Shown here: positions 9,897 to 17,880 of the stretch, piece after piece
How positions within the stretch are numbered: position 1 is the stretch's first letter
Layout: every line of letters starts with the position of its first letter
Assembly (NCBI GenBank): GCA_003241485.1
Contig: QFQD01000051.1
Span: 1-33,554, forward strand
Length of the DNA: 33,554 nucleotides
Source of the DNA: Ancylobacter novellus
GTDB lineage: Bacteria > Pseudomonadota > Alphaproteobacteria > Rhizobiales > Xanthobacteraceae
Reading direction: 5' to 3'
Made by a program: the position numbers and the translations under genes
The notes under the pieces: generated by a model
Seen by the model: the letters and a program-made list of their open reading frames with translations, nothing else
Databases searched by the model: none
Told to the model about the DNA's origin: nothing

Positions 9897-10559
9897 ATGA
9901 TCGATTTCGCCGAGCTGCGTCGCGCCATGGTGGATGCGCAGGTGCGCGCCAATGACGTCACCGACCTTCGCATCGTTGCTGCCATGCTGGAGACGCCCCG
10001 TGAGCGCTTCGTACCGGCGGGGCTGCGCAACTTCGCCTATATCGACGACGATCTGGCGGTGAAGGAGGAGGCGCCCGCGCGCTACCTCATGGAGCCGATG
10101 GTGCTCGCCAAGCTGCTGCAGGCGGCCGATATCGGCCCGGAGGCGCTCGTGCTCGATGTCGGCGCGGCGACCGGCTATTCGACCGCGATTCTCGCCAAGC
10201 TGGCCGGGCAGGTGGTCGCGCTCGAGGACGACGCGGAACTCGCGGCGCAGGGTTCCGCCCTGCTGGTCGAGCTTGGTCTGCTGAATGCCGCCTATGTCCA
10301 GGGTCCGCTCACGGCGGGATGGGCAGGCGAGGCACCTTATGACGTCATCCTGCTGAACGGTTCGATCGACGAGGCTCCGCAGGCGCTGCTGGCCCAGCTG
10401 AAGCCCGAGGGGCGTCTGGTGGCCGTGGTCGGTCGCGGCAGGGCAGGGCGCGCGACCGTGTATACCAATACCTCGGGCGGGATTGGCTCGCGCGTGGTTT
10501 TCGACGCCGCCGTGCCCACGCTTCCGGGGTTCGAGGCGCGTCCCGGCTTTGTATTCTGA
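9897..10559 (+). CDS. Protein-L-isoaspartate O-methyltransferase-like protein
   Basis: A 220-residue SAM-dependent methyltransferase-fold protein of the PIMT family. SAM-binding motif I, VLDVGAATGYS, is at residues 85-95, and the N-terminal helix VRANDVTDLRIVAAM fits the family. True PIMT enzymes repair isoaspartate in aged proteins and carry a SQP-type motif near the active site. Here the matching stretch is RYLMEPMVLAKLLQ, so the repair activity is doubtful. I chose the ATG at 9897 because the family match starts there; the open frame extends upstream without resemblance. Its place just before a TolC gene suggests a link with the envelope, but that is inference. Confidence 0.8.
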   Translation: MIDFAELRRAMVDAQVRANDVTDLRIVAAMLETPRERFVPAGLRNFAYIDDDLAVKEEAPARYLMEPMVLAKLLQAADIGPEALVLDVGAATGYSTAILAKLAGQVVALEDDAELAAQGSALLVELGLLNAAYVQGPLTAGWAGEAPYDVILLNGSIDEAPQALLAQLKPEGRLVAVVGRGRAGRATVYTNTSGGIGSRVVFDAAVPTLPGFEARPGFVF

Positions 10560-10620
10560 GGCGTTGCGGGCGCCCTGTGGCTGATCTGCCGCGCGTCCGA
10601 TTAAATCGTCCCATGAACCA

Positions 10621-10632
10621 AACCGACCGGTT
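10621..10632. promoter_or_regulatory. Possible operator upstream of the TolC-family gene
   Basis: The palindrome AACCG-AC-CGGTT lies about 100 bp before the tolC-like start. Short palindromes of this kind are often bound by TetR/MarR-type repressors that control efflux genes. No regulator gene lies next to it, so this is only a candidate. Confidence 0.3.
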
Positions 10633-10733
10633 CACAGCGTACTGCCCAGCACCTATTCTGATACGGGTGGGGAAGTCAGGAATCGGCCTTTGCGGGCCAT
10701 TCCGTTGAATTAGTGTGCGCAGGGGTTTGGGCC

Positions 10734-12143
10734 ATGTGGCTTTCCGCTACCGGGGGCAGAGTTGTCGCTTTCGCGGCAATAGCGTTATTTGTTGGCTCCT
10801 CGTTGCCGGCGCAATCACAGACCCTGGATCAGGCTCTGGTCGCCGCTTACAAGAATAATCCGACGCTGAATTCGCAGCGCGCGGCAACCCGCGCGACGGA
10901 CGAATATGTGCCGATCGCGCTTTCCGGCTATCGCCCGCAGATCTTCGGTACCGGCTATGTCGGGACGCAGTGGGCGGAGACCCGGCTCGATTCCGGCTAT
11001 GCGCTGCAGCAGGGCACAGGGACGACAAGCAACAACCGCACGTCGCCTTCCGGCTTTGGCGTCACCATCAGCCAGACCATCTATAACGGGCTGTCGACCG
11101 CCAATTCGGTGCGTGGTGCCGAATCGCAGGTTCGCGGCCAGCGCGAATTGCTGCGCAACACCGAGCAACTGGTGCTGCTCGATGCGGCGACCGCCTATAT
11201 GAACGTGCTGCAGAACACCGCGCTCCTTGAACTGCAGAAGCAGAACCTCGAAGCGTTGCGCGAGGAACTGCGTGCCGCCCGCGACCGCTTCTCGGTGGGT
11301 GAGATCACCCGTACCGACGTCGCCCAGGCCGAGGCCAGCGTCGCCAATGCCGAGAGCCAGCTGGCGCTGGCCCAGTCCAATTTGAACACCGCCAATGCGG
11401 TGTTCTTTCAGGTCATCGGGCTCAAGCCGACCAAGCTGTCGCCCGGCCGGCCGATCGACGGCCTGCTGCCGAAGACGCTGCCGCTCGCCATCGACACCGG
11501 CCTGAGCCAGCATCCGGCGATCAAGTCGGCGCAGTTCTCGGTGGATGCCGCGATGTCGAACGTGAAGGTGGCCGAGGCGGCGCTGTCGCCCACGCTCACC
11601 CTGAACGGGCAGGCTTCGTCGGACTACAACAGCACGCAGAACGTGGAACGCCAGACCACGGCGTCGGCCACGCTGAACCTCTCCGTGCCGATCTATCAGG
11701 GCGGCGCCGAGTTCGCGACGATCCGCCAGAACAAGGAACTGCTCAGCCAGTCGCGCATCGAGGTGGATGTGAACAGGGAGCAGGTCCGCGCGAATGTCGT
11801 GCAGTACTGGGGCGCCCTGGTTGCCGCCAAGGCCGCCATCGAATCGGCGCAGGCCTCGGTCGCGGCGAACGAGATCGCGCTGCGCGGCGTGCGCGAGGAG
11901 TGGCGCGTCGGCCAGCGCACCACGCTTGACGTGCTGAACGCGCAGACGGCGCTGTTCAATGCCCGCGCCAGCCTCGTCATCGCCCAGCGCGACCGCGTTG
12001 TTGCGTCCTATGCGGTGCTGTCGGCTTCCGGCGCGCTCAATGCCGGCAAGCTCGGCCTCAAGGTCGCGGCTTACAACCCCAAGGTCCATTACGACCAGGT
12101 GCGCGATGCCTGGATCGGCGTGCGCACCCCGGGCGGAGAATGA
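10734..12143 (+). CDS. tolC: TolC-family outer membrane efflux/secretion channel
   Basis: A 469-residue outer-membrane factor that should form a trimeric channel for RND pumps or type I secretion. After a signal peptide (cleavage near AQS, about residues 26-28), two OEP repeats are visible. The first starts at LDQALVAAYKNNPTL and contains TISQTIYNGL. The second starts around LSQHPAIKSAQ and contains NLSVPIYQGG and VGQRTTLDVLNAQ. These are the usual paired beta-strand and coiled-coil elements. I chose the ATG at 10734, which has AGGGG eight bases upstream. A GTG at 10713 would add seven residues but lacks a ribosome site. The inner-membrane partner is not in this window; the ABC exporter at 7511-9310 is a different class. 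Confidence 0.9.
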   Translation: MWLSATGGRVVAFAAIALFVGSSLPAQSQTLDQALVAAYKNNPTLNSQRAATRATDEYVPIALSGYRPQIFGTGYVGTQWAETRLDSGYALQQGTGTTSNNRTSPSGFGVTISQTIYNGLSTANSVRGAESQVRGQRELLRNTEQLVLLDAATAYMNVLQNTALLELQKQNLEALREELRAARDRFSVGEITRTDVAQAEASVANAESQLALAQSNLNTANAVFFQVIGLKPTKLSPGRPIDGLLPKTLPLAIDTGLSQHPAIKSAQFSVDAAMSNVKVAEAALSPTLTLNGQASSDYNSTQNVERQTTASATLNLSVPIYQGGAEFATIRQNKELLSQSRIEVDVNREQVRANVVQYWGALVAAKAAIESAQASVAANEIALRGVREEWRVGQRTTLDVLNAQTALFNARASLVIAQRDRVVASYAVLSASGALNAGKLGLKVAAYNPKVHYDQVRDAWIGVRTPGGE

Positions 12144-12165
12144 GGGGCGGCTTCGGCCGCCTCTT
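12142..12165 (+). terminator. Hairpin terminator after tolC
   Basis: GAGGGGCGGC and GCCGCCTCTT form a ten-pair stem (two G-T pairs) with a TTCG tetraloop, starting inside the tolC stop codon. The T-tract is weak. A GC stem with a stable tetraloop at a gene end fits a terminator, and it would insulate popZ. Confidence 0.6.
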
Positions 12166-12223
12166 CCGCCATCCACAGCGACATGGACGTGCTGCGTAGT
12201 GCCAGGCTTGGCGCAGTGTCATA

Positions 12224-12238
12224 TTAATGAAGCGTTAA
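12224..12238. promoter_or_regulatory. CtrA-type binding box upstream of popZ
   Basis: TTAA, seven bases, TTAA: an exact match to the full CtrA recognition pattern of alphaproteobacteria. It is centred about 97 bp before the popZ start and is the only full match I found in the window. GANTC sites (the CcrM methylation motif) follow at 12244-12248 and 12317-12321. This suggests cell-cycle control of popZ; binding itself is inferred. Confidence 0.6.
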
Positions 12239-12327
12239 AAGGTGATTCGCGTGGGTCTCATGCGAAGCACCTCCACCGCGCCGCATTGGTCTAGACAGGC
12301 CTGGGTCAAGAAATCGGAATCGAACGC

Positions 12328-13494
12328 ATGTCGGCGAGTGCGAGGGCAAATGAGCCGTCGATGGAGGAGATTCTTGCCTCCATCCGGCGCATCATCTCCG
12401 ACGAGGTAGCGGCAGAGCCGCAGGCGTCGCGCTCGGAGAATCCGCGCGTCGCAGCCTCGCTTCCGGCGGACGCCATGGCCGATGTTCCTGCGGCTGTGAT
12501 GGATGCCAACGGCGTGGAAGCCCATGGCGGGGCCGACGCGATTTCCACTGCCGCGACGCCGCCTTCCGGTGCGCCGGTTCGCAGGGCGTCCCCCGCGATA
12601 CGCGCAGCGGGCGAGCCGCGATCGCCCGCCATCTATTCAAGCTATGCGCCCGCCGGTCGTTCGCCGGCGATCGATCCCTTCGTGTCGTCGCGCCGCCAGT
12701 CCGCTGCAGCCGCGGCTCTGGCGCCCCAGGTGGCGGAGCCGGCCTCTGCCCTCCAGAGGCCGCTCGTGGCGGAGGCTTCGCGGCCCGAACGCGCGCCGAC
12801 CGAGGCGCTTCTCGCCGAGGCAGAGGCGACGGACGATGCCGACCTCGGCGCATCGCTGTCGGCTGCGCTGTTCGATTTGTCGCTGGTTGAGCAGGCCGTG
12901 CAGGCCGAGCTTGCGACCATGACCGCGGACGTGGCGCCGCCCGCCCCGGTTGCCGACGACGACACGGTCGTCGCCGACTCTTCCGATGTCGGGTACGAGC
13001 CGGCAGGCATGGCCTCTGTGCCGGCCTCCGATACTGACACGGCGGATTCGTCCGCCACTTCACTCCCAGCCACATCCGCGCCGGAGATCGACGACATGCA
13101 GGTGCAAGCCAAGGCCGCCCATGTTCCGCAGCGCGCCGCCGGGTCCGAACCGGCCGAGGAGCGCCGCGCTATCGAGGTGCGCGTGAACGAGCCGGCAAGG
13201 CCCGCCGAACCCCGCTTCCTGGCCGCCGCCACCCGCGCCACCAGCACCCCGGCGGACGCCGCCCCGTTGCCGGAGGCTCCCTCGCGCCTCGTATCCACCG
13301 CGACCAATGCCGCGGTGTCGACGGCGTTCGGTACGCTGGCGCGGACCGTCGCGTCGAATTCGCGCACCGTCGACGACCTCGTCACCGAGGCTCTGCGGCC
13401 GATGCTGAAAGCCTGGCTCGACGAGAATCTGCCCACGCTGGTGGAGCGACTCGTGCGCGCCGAGATCGAGCGCGTGGCCCGGCAGGGCCAGTGA
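12328..13494 (+). CDS. popZ: PopZ polar organizing protein (DUF2497 family)
   Basis: A 388-residue protein with the two hallmarks of PopZ, which forms a polar microdomain that anchors chromosomal centromere complexes and cell-cycle proteins. Residues about 9-27 (PSMEEILASIRRIISDE) are the conserved N-terminal helix. Residues about 348-388 (VDDLVTEALRPMLKAWLDE, then NLPTLVERLVRAEIERV) are the C-terminal oligomerising helices. Between them lie about 300 residues rich in Ala, Pro, Glu, Asp and Ser, expected to be disordered. This is longer than Caulobacter PopZ (about 180) and closer to the long rhizobial forms. The ATG at 12328 has GGA eight bases upstream. Position between tolC and valS is the usual one in this order. 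Confidence 0.9.
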   Translation: MSASARANEPSMEEILASIRRIISDEVAAEPQASRSENPRVAASLPADAMADVPAAVMDANGVEAHGGADAISTAATPPSGAPVRRASPAIRAAGEPRSPAIYSSYAPAGRSPAIDPFVSSRRQSAAAAALAPQVAEPASALQRPLVAEASRPERAPTEALLAEAEATDDADLGASLSAALFDLSLVEQAVQAELATMTADVAPPAPVADDDTVVADSSDVGYEPAGMASVPASDTDTADSSATSLPATSAPEIDDMQVQAKAAHVPQRAAGSEPAEERRAIEVRVNEPARPAEPRFLAAATRATSTPADAAPLPEAPSRLVSTATNAAVSTAFGTLARTVASNSRTVDDLVTEALRPMLKAWLDENLPTLVERLVRAEIERVARQGQ

Positions 13495-13613
13495 GCCGCG
13501 GCTAAAACGCCGATTTATGCGGCGGCGCACACGCGTCGCCGTCTCCTGTGTTGACTTGAGGCTAAGGCTCCGCTTTCTCTCGCACCCGTTTCATTCGAGG
13601 TGCCGGAGCCAAA

Positions 13614-16448
13614 ATGCTCGACAACAGGTTCGATCCCGCCGCCGTTGAAGACCGCATCTACCAGACATGGCTGGATGCAGGCGCGTTCAAGGCCGGACGT
13701 CCCGAGCGCGTAGGCGCCGAGCCCTACTGCATCGTCATTCCCCCGCCGAACGTCACCGGCTCGCTCCATATGGGGCACGCGCTCAACAACACGCTGCAGG
13801 ACGTGCTCTGCCGCTTCGAGCGCATGCGCGGCAAGGACGTGCTGTGGCAGGTGGGCACCGACCATGCCGGCATCGCCACGCAGATGGTGGTCGAGCGCCA
13901 GCTCGCCGAGCGCCAGCTGCCCGGCCGGCGCGATCTCGGCCGCGGCCCCTTCGTCGAGCGCGTCTGGGCGTGGAAGGAAGAATCCGGCGGCACCATCATC
14001 AACCAGCTGAAGAAGCTCGGCGCCTCGGCCGACTGGTCGCGCGAGCGCTTCACCATGGATGAAGGGCTGTCGCGCGCGGTCCTGAAGGTGTTCGTCCGCC
14101 TCTACAAGGAAGGGCTGATCTACAAGGACAAGCGCCTTGTGAACTGGGATCCCAAGTTCCAGTCCGCCATTTCCGACCTCGAAGTGCTGCAGGTCGAGGT
14201 GAAGGGCCATCTCTGGCACTTCCGCTATCCGCTCGCCGATGGCGTGACCTACCAGCACCCCATCGCGTTCGATGAGGAGGGCCAGCCCTTCGAGTTCGAG
14301 ACGCGCGACTACATCGTCGTCGCCACCACCCGCCCCGAGACCATGCTGGGCGACACCGGCGTCGCCGTGCACCCGGAGGATCCGCGCTATCAGGGGCTGG
14401 TGGCGCAGGGCGCGAAGGTGCGCCTGCCGCTGGTCGGCCGGCTCATTCCCATCGTCGCGGACGAATATTCCGACCCGACCAAGGGCACCGGCGCCGTCAA
14501 GATCACCCCGGCGCACGATTTCAACGACTTCGAGGTCGGCCGCCGGCAGAAGCTGGCGATGATTAACGTGCTGGACGCCGAGGCGCGCCTGACGCTGGCG
14601 GGCAATGCCGACTTCCTCGATGGAACGGAGCCGGGGCCGGATCGCGACATCGTTCTTGCGCTGGATGGCCAGAGCCGCGAGGCGGCCCGCAAGGCCATCG
14701 TCGCATTGTTCGAGGAGCGTGGCCTCGTCGACAAGATCGAGCCGCACACCCACATGGTGCCCCATGGCGACCGCTCCAACGTGGTCATCGAGCCGTGGCT
14801 GACCGACCAGTGGTATGTCGACGCCCATACGCTCGCCCAGCCGGCGCTTGCCGCGGTGCGCGAGGGGCGCACGAATTTCGTGCCGAAGAACTGGGAGAAG
14901 ACCTATTTCGAGTGGCTGGAGAACATCCAGCCCTGGTGCGTCTCGCGCCAGCTGTGGTGGGGCCACCAGATCCCGGCCTGGTACGGGCCGGATGGCACCA
15001 TCTTCGTCGAGGAGACGGAGGAGGCCGCCGTTGCCGCCGCGCTGGCGCATTGCGTGCAGGCCGGCATCATCAGCGATGAGGAAGCGCGCGAACTCGCCGG
15101 CGATCCCGAAAAGCGCGCGGCGCTGATTACCCGCGACGAGGACGTGCTCGACACCTGGTTCTCCTCGGCGCTGTGGCCGTTCTCGACGCTCGGCTGGCCG
15201 GACGAGACGGCGGAACTCGGCCGGTTCTACCCGACCTCGGTGCTGATCACCGGCTTCGACATCATCTTCTTCTGGGTCGCCCGGATGATGATGATGGGCC
15301 TGCACTTCATGCCCGACGTGCCCTTTAAGGACGTCTACATCCACGCCCTCGTCCGCGACGAGAAGGGCGCCAAGATGTCGAAGTCGAAGGGCAATGTCAT
15401 CGACCCGCTCGACCTCGTGGAGAAGTATGGCGCCGACGCGCTGCGCTTCACCCTGGCCGCCATGGCGGCGCAGGGGCGCGACATCAAGCTGGCGACGTCG
15501 CGCGTCGAGGGCTACCGCAACTTCGCGACCAAGCTCTGGAACGCGGCTCGCTTCGCCGAGATGAACGAATGCCGGCGCGACCCGGCCTTCGATCCGCGCA
15601 ATCTGGAATCGACGCTCAACCGCTGGATCGTCAGCGAGACCCAGAAGGCCGGCGCCGAGATCACCGCGGCACTGGAAGCCTACAAGTTCAACGAGGCGGC
15701 CGGCGCGGCCTATCGCTTCGTGTGGAACATCTTCTGCGACTGGTATCTCGAACTCGCCAAGCCGGTGTTCATGAGCGAGGCGGGCGGCTGGAAGGGCGAG
15801 ACGCGCACCACCACGGCCTTCGTGCTCGACGAGATCCTGAAGCTGCTGCACCCCTTCATGCCGTTCCTCACCGAGGAGCTGTGGGCACGCACCGCAGAGA
15901 CCGGCGCGCCGCGCGAGGGCCTTCTCGTGCTGGCGCCGTGGCCGAAGCTGGAAGGGCTGGAGGCGCCTGAAGCCGAGGCCGAGATCGGCTGGCTGATCGA
16001 CATCGTCACCGAGATTCGTTCGGTGCGGGCGGAGATGAACGTGCCGGCCGGCGCGCAGATCCCGCTCGTGCTGGTCGGTGCCGGCGAGGCGGCGCGCGAG
16101 CGCGTCATCATCTGGCATGACGTGCTCACCCGTCTGGCGCGACTGTCGGCCATTGCCTTCGAGTTGGAGGCGCCGGCCGGCTCGGTGCAGATCGTGGTGC
16201 GCGACCAGACGGTGGCGCTGCCACTGGCCGGCATCATCGACATGGAGGCGGAAGCCGGACGCCTGGCCAAGGAACTGGCCAAGGCGACGGACGACATTGC
16301 CAAGGTCGATGCCAAGCTTGGCAATGCGGACTTCATCAAGCGCGCGCCCGAAGAGGTGATCGAGGAGCAGCGCGAGCGCCGCGAGACCGCCGCTGCCCGT
16401 GCCGCGAAGATCCGCGAGGCGCTGACGCGGCTCGGCAAGACGGCCTGA
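13614..16448 (+). CDS. valS: Valine--tRNA ligase
   Basis: A 944-residue class I aminoacyl-tRNA synthetase that charges tRNA-Val in the cytoplasm. The HIGH signature is HMGH at residues 52-55, within PPPNVTGSLHMGH. The editing domain occupies roughly 200-400 (TTRPETMLGDTGVAVHP). The KMSKS loop is KMSKSKGN at 587-594. The anticodon-binding domain follows, and residues about 880-944 form the C-terminal coiled-coil arm. Length is normal. GGAG lies seven bases before the ATG. The 119-bp leader contains TTGACT at 13552-13557, a possible -35, but I see no clear -10 and no T-box-like structure. Confidence 0.97.
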   Translation: MLDNRFDPAAVEDRIYQTWLDAGAFKAGRPERVGAEPYCIVIPPPNVTGSLHMGHALNNTLQDVLCRFERMRGKDVLWQVGTDHAGIATQMVVERQLAERQLPGRRDLGRGPFVERVWAWKEESGGTIINQLKKLGASADWSRERFTMDEGLSRAVLKVFVRLYKEGLIYKDKRLVNWDPKFQSAISDLEVLQVEVKGHLWHFRYPLADGVTYQHPIAFDEEGQPFEFETRDYIVVATTRPETMLGDTGVAVHPEDPRYQGLVAQGAKVRLPLVGRLIPIVADEYSDPTKGTGAVKITPAHDFNDFEVGRRQKLAMINVLDAEARLTLAGNADFLDGTEPGPDRDIVLALDGQSREAARKAIVALFEERGLVDKIEPHTHMVPHGDRSNVVIEPWLTDQWYVDAHTLAQPALAAVREGRTNFVPKNWEKTYFEWLENIQPWCVSRQLWWGHQIPAWYGPDGTIFVEETEEAAVAAALAHCVQAGIISDEEARELAGDPEKRAALITRDEDVLDTWFSSALWPFSTLGWPDETAELGRFYPTSVLITGFDIIFFWVARMMMMGLHFMPDVPFKDVYIHALVRDEKGAKMSKSKGNVIDPLDLVEKYGADALRFTLAAMAAQGRDIKLATSRVEGYRNFATKLWNAARFAEMNECRRDPAFDPRNLESTLNRWIVSETQKAGAEITAALEAYKFNEAAGAAYRFVWNIFCDWYLELAKPVFMSEAGGWKGETRTTTAFVLDEILKLLHPFMPFLTEELWARTAETGAPREGLLVLAPWPKLEGLEAPEAEAEIGWLIDIVTEIRSVRAEMNVPAGAQIPLVLVGAGEAARERVIIWHDVLTRLARLSAIAFELEAPAGSVQIVVRDQTVALPLAGIIDMEAEAGRLAKELAKATDDIAKVDAKLGNADFIKRAPEEVIEEQRERRETAAARAAKIREALTRLGKTA

Positions 16449-16481
16449 TCCTTCGGGCGCGGGGACCGGCGGGGAGGGCGC

Positions 16482-17198
16482 ATGCCGTTCATCGAGAGCT
16501 TCCAGGCGCACGATTTCCTCTCGACGCTAGTCAGCCTGGTCGTGGCCTTCGCCATGGGCACGCTGATCGGCGCCGAGCGGCAATACCGCCAGCGCACGGC
16601 GGGGCTGCGCACCAACGTTCTCGTCGCCATCGGCGCCTGCCAGTTCGTCGACATGGCGATGCATCTGAGCGGCCCGGAGGGGGCGGTCCGCGTGGTCGCC
16701 TATGTCGTGTCCGGCATCGGTTTCCTCGGTGCCGGCGTCATCATGAAGGAAGGCGCGAATATTCGCGGCCTGAACACGGCGGCCACGCTGTGGTGCTCGG
16801 CGGCGGTCGGCGCCTGCGCCGGGGCGGACCTCGTCGCGCAATCCGTGCTGCTCACGGCCTTCGTGCTGGCCGGCAATACGATGCTGCGCCCGCTCGTCTC
16901 TGTGCTGGAGCGGGTGCCGCGCTCGGATGAGGCCACCGAGGCGACCTATGGCGTCAGTGCCGTGGTGAAGGCCGGCGGTGCCAGCGAGCTGCAGGGCAAG
17001 CTCTCCGCCCTGCTGGAGGCGGCGCATTTCCCGATCGACGTCATCGAGCCGCAGGACCGGCCGGACGGCTCGGTCGAACTCAAGGCGACGCTGGTCAACA
17101 CCTCGGTGCGGATTTCCGAGCTGGATGCGGCGGTGCTGCGCATCCGCCACCTGCCCAACGTCGTTTCCGCCACCTGGACACGCAGCGCCGCGGACTGA
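16482..17198 (+). CDS. MgtC/SapB family membrane protein
   Basis: A 238-residue inner-membrane protein. The N-terminal part (about 10-140) has several hydrophobic helices and the MgtC family signatures GTLIGAERQYRQRTAGLRTN, GIGFLGAGVIMKEG and IRGLNTAATLWCSAAVG. The C-terminal part (about 150-238) is soluble and resembles the ACT-like domain of MgtC. Family members affect growth at low magnesium and ATP synthase activity in some pathogens; the exact role here is unknown. It starts 33 bp after valS with a GGAGG ribosome site, so co-transcription with valS is likely. Confidence 0.9.
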   Translation: MPFIESFQAHDFLSTLVSLVVAFAMGTLIGAERQYRQRTAGLRTNVLVAIGACQFVDMAMHLSGPEGAVRVVAYVVSGIGFLGAGVIMKEGANIRGLNTAATLWCSAAVGACAGADLVAQSVLLTAFVLAGNTMLRPLVSVLERVPRSDEATEATYGVSAVVKAGGASELQGKLSALLEAAHFPIDVIEPQDRPDGSVELKATLVNTSVRISELDAAVLRIRHLPNVVSATWTRSAAD

Positions 17199-17210
17199 CG
17201 CGGTGTCCCC

Positions 17211-17621
17211 TCAATTGGCGGGCGGCACCGGACAGCTTGTGTCGCCTTCCTGGCAGGTCAGCAGCGATTCCAGCTCGCGCACCCGTGTGCGGGTGACGGC
17301 ATCGAGGCACAGCGTGACCGTCATCGGGTAGATGCTGCCGCCTTCGACGCCAGAGGCGCGAAAGGCGCACTCCGCATCGCGGAAGCCGATCCACGCCTTC
17401 TGCGCCTTCACCAGCTTCGCTTTGGTGTCGGCATCGCCGGCCAGGCGGGCGACGATCTGGCCATAGACCGCGTTCAGCCGGGCGTCGGATTTCTTGTAGC
17501 CAGCACCCGCACATTCATCGAGCCCCATCTGGGTAGGGTCCGAACAATTCTGCGCCTTGGCCGGGCCGGTCAGGGGCGCGACCAGGATCAGCGGAAGAAG
17601 GCAAAAGAGCGGCCGGATCAT
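17211..17621 (-). CDS. Secreted LprI/DUF1311-like small protein
   Basis: A 136-residue protein with a signal peptide (MIRPLFCLLPLILVAPLTG, cleavage near AKA at 21-23). The mature part matches the LprI N-terminal (DUF1311) family: CSDPTQMGLDECAGAGYKKSD, an AQKAWIGFRDAEC helix, and a GGSIYPMTVTLCLDAVTRTRV helix. The several Cys residues (26, 37 and others) would form disulfides in the periplasm. Some relatives inhibit lysozyme; that function is not shown here. I chose the ATG at 17621, which has GAGG upstream and yields the signal peptide; longer starts do not. It converges on mgtC with a 12-bp gap. Confidence 0.8.
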   Translation of the reverse strand: MIRPLFCLLPLILVAPLTGPAKAQNCSDPTQMGLDECAGAGYKKSDARLNAVYGQIVARLAGDADTKAKLVKAQKAWIGFRDAECAFRASGVEGGSIYPMTVTLCLDAVTRTRVRELESLLTCQEGDTSCPVPPAN

Positions 17622-17880
17622 TGGCGTATCCTCTTGATGGTTAACGCTTTTCTTGGCTGCCTGCCGCCGGGTTCCGCGTATAGAAACGACACTCGGGTAC
17701 CGCTGTATCGTGTCAAACACGCAACAGTGTCACGCATTCGCAACCATAACGGAACCCGCCGGCCATGATGCCGTGAAGCCGCCACAAACCGGCACGAAAT
17801 CCGACGGATAGACGAGGGACATTCGTGTCAGGGTGCAGTTGCCCCAATAACAAACCTCGCGCCGGGATGCTCGACCAGAA

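Noticed and set aside
13515..16511. Minus-strand frame of 998 codons over valS
   Set aside because: This is a GC-driven antisense frame. The plus strand encodes a complete valyl-tRNA synthetase.
17622..17880. Possible amino-acid attenuator or riboswitch before ilvD
   Set aside because: I see no leader peptide rich in Ile, Val or Leu and no terminator/antiterminator pair. Only scattered promoter-like hexamers are present.
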